Source of the DNA: Candidatus Zhuqueibacterota bacterium
Lineage (GTDB): Bacteria; Zhuqueibacterota; QNDG01
Length of the DNA stretch: 6,144 nt
Direction of reading: 5' to 3'
Assembly (NCBI GenBank): GCA_003645915.1
Contig: QNDG01000107.1
Span: forward strand, 1-6,144
Below are positions 1 to 5,648 of the stretch, in pieces. A program made the translations under genes and the position numbers. Below the pieces are notes generated by a model. That model worked only from the letters and a program-made list of their open reading frames with translations. It made no database searches and had not been told where the DNA came from. The first letter of the stretch is position 1, and each line of letters starts with the position of its first letter.

Positions 1-401
1 AAACCGGAGAGCTGCTTTCCGGAACAAACGTCAAGGTTCTTGAAACAAAGGGCAGCTGGTCAAAAGTGAATGTTACAGCGTGGATTTGGTCAGGTTCCCT
101 TACAGACAATCCTGCCAAAGTTGACGGTTTCTCAATAACAGCTGCTCATATATTACTGCAAAATCAGCAGGATGCGGAAAAAGTACTGAAAGAGCTGATC
201 AGCGGTGCAAATTTTGCAGAACTGGCTAAAAAGTACTCAATTGATGAGGCGACAAAATACAATGGAGGGTTACTGGGAAAATTTAAAAGAGGAGATTTAA
301 TGCCTGAATTTGAATCTGCTGCTTTTAAACTTAAAAAGGGGCAGATCAGCGGTATTGTAAAAACAAGACTTGGATATCATATAATCAAAAGAGTAAATTA
401 A
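1..401 (+). CDS. SH3b-domain / parvulin-type (PpiC) peptidyl-prolyl isomerase, C-terminal part
   Basis: This is a 5'-truncated gene. The frame is open from the window edge (first full codon at 3) to TAA at 399-401, giving about 132 residues. Residues 1-33 look like the end of a bacterial SH3 (SH3b) domain: a V-K-V-L-E strand, then G-S-W-S-K-V and a W-I-W motif. Residues about 45-132 are a parvulin rotamase domain: A-A-H-I-L at the start, G-A-N-F-A-E-L-A-K-K-Y-S, G-G-L-L-G, L-M-P-E-F-E-S-A-A-F, and the closing G-Y-H-I-I-K. Both histidines typical of the parvulin active site are present. Parvulins isomerise Xaa-Pro bonds and usually act as extracytoplasmic chaperones; SH3b domains are common in secreted or cell-wall proteins, so an envelope location is inferred. 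Any signal peptide would lie upstream of the window. The GTG at 66 is internal to the SH3b domain and is not the start. The Yip1-family gene follows after 23 bases. Confidence 0.85.
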   Translation, partial: TGELLSGTNVKVLETKGSWSKVNVTAWIWSGSLTDNPAKVDGFSITAAHILLQNQQDAEKVLKELISGANFAELAKKYSIDEATKYNGGLLGKFKRGDLMPEFESAAFKLKKGQISGIVKTRLGYHIIKRVN

Positions 402-424
402 CTCTTATATGGAGGAATGTAGAG

Positions 425-1024
425 ATGAATGCAATTATTGAACGCATTAAAGCAATTATCTTAAATCCCACTCAAACCTGGGATGTAATAGCAGCTGAAG
501 ATACATCTGCACAGGAATTAATGAAAAAGTATGTTTTACTGCTGGCGCTGGTTCCTGCAGTGGCTTCTTTTCTGGGAAGATGGATTATAGGAATACATAT
601 CCCTTTTGTTGGGGTTTACCATTTTTCTTTCGGTGCATCACTTTTAATATCAATATTTAATTATGTGGTAACAGTTGCTTCTATTTGGGTTTTTGCAAAA
701 ATCCTTATGTTTATTGCGCCTAAATTTGATTCGGAAAAAGAGGAAGATGCTTATTTTAAGGTGTCTGTATACAGTTTTTTCCCGTATCTTGCTGCAGGGG
801 TTCTGATGATAATTCCGTCTCTTTCCGTGCTTGTTTATCTTGCCGGTTTGTATGGACTTTATCTTATGTACATTGCTTTGCCTATAGTTTTGGGCACACC
901 ACAGGAAAAGACAATTCCATTAATGGTGGTTTTGATTGTCTCGGCAATAATGGTTTTTGCAATTGCCGGCTCTATAGTTAGTGTAATTGTTGGTGCATTC
1001 GGTCCTAAACTTCCGACCTTATAG
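425..1024 (+). CDS. Yip1-family integral membrane protein
   Basis: The product has 199 residues. It opens with an amphipathic stretch (I-I-E-R-I-K-A-I-I-L-N-P) and then T-W-D-V-I-A-A-E-D, the typical entry of bacterial Yip1-domain proteins (a basic helix, then 'P-x-x-x-W-x-x-I'). About five hydrophobic segments follow, near residues 36-55, 70-98, 112-132, 133-156 and 163-192. The acidic cytosolic-type loop F-D-S-E-K-E-E-D lies between the second and third. Eukaryotic Yip1 proteins act in membrane traffic; the role of bacterial members is not established, so no function is assigned. The ATG at 425 is supported by GGAGG at 411-415 with nine intervening bases. It lies 23 bases after the PPIase gene and 35 bases before the kinase gene with no terminator, so co-transcription is likely. 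A link to the kinase (for example membrane sensing) is inference from position only. The stop is TAG, unlike the TAA of the other genes here. Confidence 0.85.
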   Translation: MNAIIERIKAIILNPTQTWDVIAAEDTSAQELMKKYVLLLALVPAVASFLGRWIIGIHIPFVGVYHFSFGASLLISIFNYVVTVASIWVFAKILMFIAPKFDSEKEEDAYFKVSVYSFFPYLAAGVLMIIPSLSVLVYLAGLYGLYLMYIALPIVLGTPQEKTIPLMVVLIVSAIMVFAIAGSIVSVIVGAFGPKLPTL

Positions 1025-1059
1025 ATGATAGTGTGTAGGAATTTATTAAGGGAACTATT

Positions 1060-3147
1060 ATGTTTGATTCCCGGAAAGGTGAAGAAACAATAAGAACAGA
1101 GCATGAAGAATATTATAAATGGCTGACTGAGATTGCTTTACATATAAGTAAAGCCCCTGAGCTGGAGAAAGTGAATGAAGCAGTAGTTAAGGGGTTTAAA
1201 AGGTTTCCAGGTGGTATTTCAGGAGTAGTATTTTACATCAGTAATTTTTCAGATGGCCTTCTTTATCCGGTATTTCAGATTGGAGTAGGCCCTGAACAAG
1301 CTGTTGGCCCGGTAAGAGCAGGGGAAGGTCTTGCTGGCATTGTTGCAAATGAACGTAAAGCAGTGTTTGTCAACAGTGACAGCAGTAAACAAGCCGAATT
1401 ATCTTCTTTAATAAGAGATACGGAATTTTCCACTTTTGCAGGAATACCTGTAGTAAATAAATCTTCATTAACAGGTGTTATAAATCTTTTCTGCAGGGAA
1501 AAAAGAGAGTTTTCCGCTTTTGAGAAAGACATATTAAAACAGGCTTCTGAAATATGCGCTAATATTATAGGTATGGCCTCAGAATACTACAAAGCTTCAG
1601 ACCGGGCTAAAAGACTTATTGCAGTAAGCAGGGCAATTACTGTTACACGACAGCTTGGAACACTAAAAAGTGTAATGCGTGATCTGGCAAAGCTACTGGT
1701 TCAGTCTATGGGATTTGATAAATCCTGGATAGGCATTGTTGACGAAAATACAAACACACTTGAAGAAATCGGAAGCTTTGGCGTCAAAAAACAAACTATA
1801 AAATGTTTTTCCGCTTCTGTAAGCACAAAATCTTCCAATCCTGCAATTGAAGCATTGATACTTGAAAAGCCTGTTGTTTATCAGATGATTGAAGATGTGG
1901 ATGATAAAAGCTGCAGATCATGGCTTGAAAAAGAGCAGATACAAGGGTTTGCATTTGTACCTATTTTTGATGATGATAAACCCGCAGGTGTTATAGGTGT
2001 GTTTAACACAACACAAAAAATGCTTACGGAAGAGGATATTAAAACTCTTTTAAGTGTTTCTGAACAGGCTGCTATAGCAACTGAAAATGCCAGTTTGTAT
2101 GAAAAAATAAAACAGTCTGAAGAAAATTATAAAACATTATTTCAGACTTCCGGATCAGGACTTGTTATTATTGATTCGGAGCAAAGATTTGTGCTTGTAA
2201 ACAGAGCATTTGAGGATATAAGCGGATATTCGCAAAAAGAACTGACCGATGAATACACATTAACCTCATTTCTTTCTGGTAAGGATATTTCACGAAAAGA
2301 GATAACCGAATATTTAACTTATCCGCCTCAGGATTTTGAAGCGGATTTTAAAAGTAAAAGCGGTATTGTAAAGCAAGTACATGTTACAAGCACAAAACTG
2401 CCCAATGAAGAGAACGTACTTGTTTCAATTGTTAATGTTACAAAGCAGAGAGAACTGGAGAAAAAACTTTTTAAAAGTGAGGAACTAGCTGCAATAGGAG
2501 AGTTATCAGCAGGTATTGCACATGAAATCCGCAATCCGCTTATTGCTATTAAAACTTCTGTTAAGTTGTTAATGGATGAACCTCAGATTTCGGATGAGGG
2601 TAAGCAGCTTTTAGATGTTTTGCGTGAGGAGTCGGATCATCTCGGTGCGATTGTAGATGATTTTTTAAAATTTGCCCGTCCCAAAAAACCGGATATTGTT
2701 CCCGTTGATTTAAACCAGCTGATAAAAGATACTGTTAAAAGACTAAGAGAGTTGTCAGATAAGGATTTAAGATGGGATGAGAGTTACGATTCAAGTCTGC
2801 CTGATGTTCCCTGCGACAGGCACCAGATACAGCAGCTGATTACAAATCTGATAAACAATGGTATTGATGCTATTGAAGAGCCCGGCGGAACAATAAAGAT
2901 AAAAACCGAATTGAGAAATAAGAGAGGTTCAAAAAATTTACATATTTTTATCGAAGATTCCGGAGATGGGATTCCTGAAGACGAATTGAATAAAATTTTT
3001 CAACCGTTTTTTTCAACTAAGGAGACCGGAACAGGTATGGGGCTGGCAATTTGTCAACGGATTGTTGAAGCACATAAAGGTGGAATTGAGGTGACAAGTA
3101 AAAAGGGGAGAGGGACCGAGTTTACAATTACTCTCCCCTTAAATTAA
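1060..3147 (+). CDS. Cytosolic sensor histidine kinase, GAF-GAF-PAS-HisKA-HATPase_c
   Basis: The product is a 695-residue kinase with no transmembrane segment. The domains in order are: GAF at about 37-172 (G-E-G-L-A-G-I-V-A, later F-A-G-I-P-V-V); a second GAF at about 199-345 (F-A-F-V-P-I, A-G-V-I-G-V-F); PAS at about 350-463, starting S-E-E-N-Y-K-T-L-F; a short coiled linker; HisKA at about 470-540 with H-E-I-R-N-P-L (phospho-acceptor His488); and HATPase_c at about 585-695. The ATPase boxes are intact: N box with Asn600, G1 box D-S-G-D-G-I (633-638), F box P-F-F-S-T-K (649-654) and G2 box G-T-G-M-G-L (657-662). It should autophosphorylate His488 and pass the phosphate to the NtrC-type regulator encoded 21 bases downstream. 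GAF domains often bind small molecules or cofactors; the ligand cannot be read from the sequence and no CxxC metal motif is visible. The start is supported by AAGGGA at 1048-1053, six bases before the ATG. No receiver domain is fused to it. Confidence 0.95.
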   Translation: MFDSRKGEETIRTEHEEYYKWLTEIALHISKAPELEKVNEAVVKGFKRFPGGISGVVFYISNFSDGLLYPVFQIGVGPEQAVGPVRAGEGLAGIVANERKAVFVNSDSSKQAELSSLIRDTEFSTFAGIPVVNKSSLTGVINLFCREKREFSAFEKDILKQASEICANIIGMASEYYKASDRAKRLIAVSRAITVTRQLGTLKSVMRDLAKLLVQSMGFDKSWIGIVDENTNTLEEIGSFGVKKQTIKCFSASVSTKSSNPAIEALILEKPVVYQMIEDVDDKSCRSWLEKEQIQGFAFVPIFDDDKPAGVIGVFNTTQKMLTEEDIKTLLSVSEQAAIATENASLYEKIKQSEENYKTLFQTSGSGLVIIDSEQRFVLVNRAFEDISGYSQKELTDEYTLTSFLSGKDISRKEITEYLTYPPQDFEADFKSKSGIVKQVHVTSTKLPNEENVLVSIVNVTKQRELEKKLFKSEELAAIGELSAGIAHEIRNPLIAIKTSVKLLMDEPQISDEGKQLLDVLREESDHLGAIVDDFLKFARPKKPDIVPVDLNQLIKDTVKRLRELSDKDLRWDESYDSSLPDVPCDRHQIQQLITNLINNGIDAIEEPGGTIKIKTELRNKRGSKNLHIFIEDSGDGIPEDELNKIFQPFFSTKETGTGMGLAICQRIVEAHKGGIEVTSKKGRGTEFTITLPLN

Positions 3148-3168
3148 AAGTAACCTGTGAGGTAATGC

Positions 3169-4530
3169 ATGACAGATATTCTTTTGGTAGATGATGAGAA
3201 ATCCATAAGAACCACTTTATCGCTGTTTTTGGAGAGACAAGGATTTAAAGTGGAGCCTATATCTGATGGTAAGAGTGCAGTTGAAAAATTGAAAACCAAT
3301 TTTTATGATCTGGTAATAACAGATCTTAAAATGAAAGATGTTGACGGCCTTCAGGTTTTACGAGAGGCGAAAGCAATTAACCCTCTTACTGAAGTTATTG
3401 TACTTACAGGTTTCGGAACTGTTGAGAGCGGTGTTGAGGCAATAAAACTGGGGGCGTATGATTATATTCAAAAGCCTGTTGATATGGATGAGTTTGTCCT
3501 TTTAATTGAGAAAGCTCTCGAGAGAAAGGATCTTAAGCTGAAAGTTGAACAGCTTCAGACAGAATTAAAAGATAAGTACCGGTTTGAAAATATTGTAGGT
3601 AAATCAAAAGAGATGATGGATGTTTTCTCTCTGGTTTTCAAAGTTGCTCCTACAGACAGCACAGTTCTTATTACAGGTGAAAGCGGTACGGGAAAAGAGC
3701 TTATTGCAAGAGCCATGCATGAAAACAGCAGGAGAAAAAACAGAACTTTTGTAACAATTAATTGCGGCGCCTTACCTGAGAATATTCAGGAGAGTGAGCT
3801 TTTCGGCCATGTAAGGGGATCATTTACCGGTGCGATCAAGGATAAAAGAGGGCTGTTTCAGGAAGCAAACGGAGGCACTCTGTTTCTTGATGAAGTGGGA
3901 GAGATGAGTCTTGCAACTCAGGTCAAAGTGTTAAGGTTTTTACAGAATGGCGAGATCAGACGAGTAGGGGATAACGAACCGATTTTTGTTGATGTAAGGT
4001 TAATTGCCGCAACAAATCAGGATCTGGAGAACGGAATAAACGAGGGTACTTTCAGAGAAGATCTTTTTTACAGATTAAATGTAATCCCCATTAAAATGCC
4101 GCCTCTTCGCAGGAGAAGGGATGATATACCCCTTTTAATAAGTTACTTTATTGATAAATACAGCGAGAAAAGCGGGAAAAAGGTACACTCTATTTCACCG
4201 GAAGCGGAAAAGATTTTAACGGGTTACAGATGGCCTGGTAATGTACGGGAGCTGGAAAACGTAATTGAAAGAGCAGTGATTCTTACAAACAAAAATACAA
4301 TTCTGCCGGAAGATCTTCCAAGCTCAATCAGGACATCAATGGAAATAGAAACAGGTTCTGATGATGGCTTTGATGAAATACCATTGGAAGAGCTGGAGAA
4401 AAAACAGATTTTAAAAATCCTGAACAAGTATTCATGGAATCAGAAAAAAGCCTCGGAGATACTTGGAATTTCCACAACAACATTGTGGAGAAAATTAAAA
4501 GCTTACGGTATTGAACCGAAAAAAATGTAA
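3169..4530 (+). CDS. Sigma-54-dependent response regulator, NtrC family (REC-AAA+-Fis HTH)
   Basis: The product has 453 residues, the normal length for the family. The receiver domain (about 2-117) has the acidic pair Asp8/Asp9, phospho-acceptor Asp52 (T-D-L-K), Thr80 and Lys102 (Q-K-P). A helical linker (about 118-138) leads to the AAA+ sigma-54 interaction domain (about 141-370): Walker A G-E-S-G-T-G-K-E (170-177), the sigma-54 loop as G-S-F-T-G-A (217-222; the commonest form is GAFTGA), Walker B G-G-T-L-F-L-D-E (235-242), arginine-finger region F-R-E-D-L-F-Y-R-L (295-303), and sensor II W-P-G-N-V-R-E-L-E-N (355-364). The Fis-type helix-turn-helix lies at about 408-448 (K-K-A-S-E-I-L-G-I-S-T-T-T-L-W-R-K-L). 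It should bind upstream sites and, when phosphorylated, drive ATP-dependent open-complex formation by sigma-54 polymerase. The upstream kinase is its evident partner. GAGG at 3159-3162 lies six bases before the ATG; the ATG at 3165 is out of frame. No intrinsic terminator was seen after the stop. Confidence 0.96.
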   Translation: MTDILLVDDEKSIRTTLSLFLERQGFKVEPISDGKSAVEKLKTNFYDLVITDLKMKDVDGLQVLREAKAINPLTEVIVLTGFGTVESGVEAIKLGAYDYIQKPVDMDEFVLLIEKALERKDLKLKVEQLQTELKDKYRFENIVGKSKEMMDVFSLVFKVAPTDSTVLITGESGTGKELIARAMHENSRRKNRTFVTINCGALPENIQESELFGHVRGSFTGAIKDKRGLFQEANGGTLFLDEVGEMSLATQVKVLRFLQNGEIRRVGDNEPIFVDVRLIAATNQDLENGINEGTFREDLFYRLNVIPIKMPPLRRRRDDIPLLISYFIDKYSEKSGKKVHSISPEAEKILTGYRWPGNVRELENVIERAVILTNKNTILPEDLPSSIRTSMEIETGSDDGFDEIPLEELEKKQILKILNKYSWNQKKASEILGISTTTLWRKLKAYGIEPKKM

Positions 4531-4573
4531 TAAGTGTTATATTGAAAATACAAACTGTTGGTTATTATATTTG

Positions 4574-4771
4574 TTAAACGTAAACAATCCTGCATATTAA
4601 GTTTGACCCATGTTTATCCTCCAATTTAAGAAGTCCTTTATCAGTTATTTCAATAATTTCAAATTGTTATCCCGGTGTTTCAATCTGAATAAACTGATTA
4701 AATGTGTATAAATAGTGACTTAATGTAACTTCAATAAAATCAACATAATAGCAAATCGTATATTCTGGCAT
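4574..4771 (-). pseudogene. Interrupted small reading frame (possible pseudogene or 34-codon gene)
   Basis: Reading the minus strand from ATG at 4771, a frame of 34 codons (starting M-P-E-Y-T-I-C-Y-Y-V-D-F, ending I-E-T-P-G) reaches TAA at 4669-4667. It then continues in the same frame for 30 more codons (Q-F-E-I-I-E-I-T-D-K-G-L-L-K-L-E-D-K...) to a second TAA at 4576-4574. A Shine-Dalgarno AAGGA lies eight bases upstream of the ATG. The part after the first stop has no ATG or GTG in frame, so it is unlikely to be a separate gene. It has the charged, strand-like make-up of a real protein (alternating I, E, K, L). The simplest reading is a roughly 65-codon gene broken by one nonsense mutation; a real 34-residue peptide or a chance frame in AT-rich DNA also fit. 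TAA ends five other genes here, so it is not recoded. The family is not recognised. Confidence 0.35.
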
Positions 4772-4781
4772 GATATTTGTC
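4766..4781 (+). promoter_or_regulatory. Candidate sigma-54 (-24/-12) promoter for the dual-receiver gene
   Basis: The sequence TGGCATG-N4-TTGTC resembles the consensus TGGCACG-N4-TTGCW. The -24 GG is at 4767-4768 and the -12 GT (consensus GC) at 4779-4780, with exactly ten bases between the dinucleotides. By hand it matches 9 of 12 defined positions; the C of the -12 GC, which is strongly conserved in known sites, is a T. Transcription would start near 4792, giving a leader of about 35 bases before the ATG at 4827. It is the only such element noticed between genes here, and a sigma-54 activator is encoded just upstream. That makes it a reasonable but weak candidate. Confidence 0.3.
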
Positions 4782-4784
4782 CTT
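4780..4784 (-). promoter_or_regulatory. Ribosome binding site for the interrupted minus-strand frame
   Basis: The minus strand reads AAGGA here, eight bases before the ATG at 4771-4769. This is a normal strength and spacing and is the main reason for choosing that start. It overlaps the -12 side of the sigma-54-like element read on the plus strand, so the two readings compete for the same bases. Confidence 0.35.
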
Positions 4785-4826
4785 AATCAATTTGTATTAT
4801 TTTGTTTGCATAGCGAGGAGAATTGA

Positions 4827-5576
4827 ATGTCATTGGTTCTTATTGTTGATGACGAGAAGAATGTACTTAAAACCCTTTCTATTGGTTTAAAACGTCATAA
4901 CTATAGTGTCAAATCCGCAAGAAGCGGACCTGAAGCATTAAAACTTATGGAGCAGTCAAGGTGTGATGTTGTTGTTTCAGATATAAGAATGTCTCCTATG
5001 GATGGCTATACTTTAGCATCAAGAATCAGAGAAAAATATCCTGATGTAGTAATAATATTAATGTCAGCATATGGATTTGATGAAGATCATCCGGTACATA
5101 AAAGCAGACTTTTGTATCCCAGAATAAGCAAACCTTTTGATGTTGAAGAACTGATTAAAGTTCTGGAATCTGAAAAAAAGAAAGGTAGAAAATCAGGTAA
5201 TACAAAGAACAATAAAAAGATTTTACTTTTGGGACAGGCAAGTGCAGAACGTAAAGTGCGGCATCTTCTTGAGGCTGAAGGTTTTTCGGTACGCGTCGCG
5301 GAAAACGAGAAAGAAGTAATAGGTATTCTTAAAAACGGTAAATATGATGTTTGTCTGATAGACGGGGATTTCCTTGATACAGACAGATGGAAAATAGTAA
5401 ATTTAATTGATAAATATTCTCCCGAGAAGCCGGTTGTGCTTTTAACAAAGCATAAAACAGACCGGGAAAAAATAAATGCAGGTGATTCGGGCGTTACTGT
5501 GCTTGATAAGAGAACTTTTTTATCGAAAAAAGAATGGGCTTTGGAACAGCTCGGTAATATTATCGGGAAGGAATAA
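4827..5576 (+). CDS. Receiver / degenerate-receiver tandem response regulator without output domain
   Basis: The product has 249 residues. The first domain (about 3-115) is a canonical receiver: Asp8/Asp9, phospho-acceptor Asp52 (S-D-I-R-M), Ser80 at the switch position (M-S-A-Y) and Lys102 (S-K-P-F). A lysine-, glycine- and asparagine-rich linker (about 115-131) joins a second domain (about 131-248) with a receiver-like pattern. There the acidic pair after strand 1 is missing (I-L-L-L-G-Q-A-S in place of the usual V-D-D-E). An Asp (179, L-I-D-G), a Thr (207, L-L-T-K) and a Lys (228, L-D-K-R) remain at the expected places. No DNA-binding or enzymatic domain follows. Such proteins may act as phosphate sinks, relay intermediates or protein-binding switches; which applies here is unknown. 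GAGGAG at 4815-4820, six bases before the ATG, supports the start. No kinase is encoded directly beside it; the kinase at 1060-3147 is a possible donor. A strong terminator follows. Confidence 0.88.
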   Translation: MSLVLIVDDEKNVLKTLSIGLKRHNYSVKSARSGPEALKLMEQSRCDVVVSDIRMSPMDGYTLASRIREKYPDVVIILMSAYGFDEDHPVHKSRLLYPRISKPFDVEELIKVLESEKKKGRKSGNTKNNKKILLLGQASAERKVRHLLEAEGFSVRVAENEKEVIGILKNGKYDVCLIDGDFLDTDRWKIVNLIDKYSPEKPVVLLTKHKTDREKINAGDSGVTVLDKRTFLSKKEWALEQLGNIIGKE

Positions 5577-5588
5577 AATTGTTAGAAC

Positions 5589-5627
5589 AAAAAAAGGACG
5601 GCCCTAAATAAGTAGCCGTCCTTTTTT
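5589..5627. terminator. Bidirectional Rho-independent terminator
   Basis: An inverted repeat GGACGGC (5596-5602) and GCCGTCC (5615-5621) encloses a 12-base loop. It is flanked by seven A (5589-5595) on the left and six T (5622-5627) on the right, so the stem can extend to about 13 pairs and a U-tract follows on either strand. It sits between two converging genes: 12 bases after the receiver gene ends at 5576 on the plus strand, and 21 bases beyond the stop of the TPR gene (5649) on the minus strand. It should end transcription of both. Confidence 0.93.
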
Positions 5628-5648
5628 ATTGTATTGTATGAAAAAAAT

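Larger units (their letters stand above)
4531..4826. other. Intergenic region, AT-rich
   Basis: This is the only long gap in the window (296 bases) and is richer in A and T than its neighbours. It contains the interrupted minus-strand frame, the weak sigma-54-like element and an imperfect 17-base palindrome (TTGTT-N7-AACAA, 4571-4587) that overlaps the final stop of the minus frame. No intrinsic terminator for the upstream regulator gene, no tRNA and no convincing -35/-10 pair were found. A TATAAA at 4707-4712 has no matching -35 hexamer at normal spacing. Confidence 0.6.

Noticed and set aside
66..68. GTG as the start of the PPIase gene
   Set aside because: The frame stays open to the window edge, the upstream residues complete the SH3b pattern, and there is no ribosome site before it.
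859..1104. Minus-strand open frame across the end of the Yip1-family gene
   Set aside because: It is a shadow of the Yip1-family and kinase genes; its translation has no recognisable pattern.
1305..1320. Sigma-54-like TGGCCCG-N4-GAGCA inside the kinase gene
   Set aside because: Its raw match to consensus (9 of 12 by hand) equals that of the intergenic candidate, but it lies deep within coding DNA with no gene start nearby. It shows that such matches arise by chance.
1275..1532. Minus-strand open frame inside the kinase gene
   Set aside because: It lies opposite the first GAF domain, whose coding evidence is strong, and its serine- and leucine-rich translation is typical of an antisense shadow.
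2328..2534. Minus-strand open frame inside the kinase gene
   Set aside because: It lies opposite the PAS and HisKA coding; serine runs mark it as a shadow.
4224..4427. Minus-strand open frame inside the regulator gene
   Set aside because: It lies opposite the sensor II and linker region of a clear NtrC-family protein; serine-rich shadow.
4597..4611. Minus-strand ATG with GGAGG six bases upstream, reading M-G-Q-T-stop
   Set aside because: Only four codons long; the ribosome-site match is likely accidental and falls within the codons of the longer interrupted frame.
4649..4735. Three copies of TTCAAT (4649, 4679, 4730) as possible regulatory repeats
   Set aside because: The spacings (30 and 51 bases) are multiples of three and each copy is an Ile-Glu codon pair in the minus-strand frame; the unit is short in AT-rich DNA, so no separate repeat is claimed.
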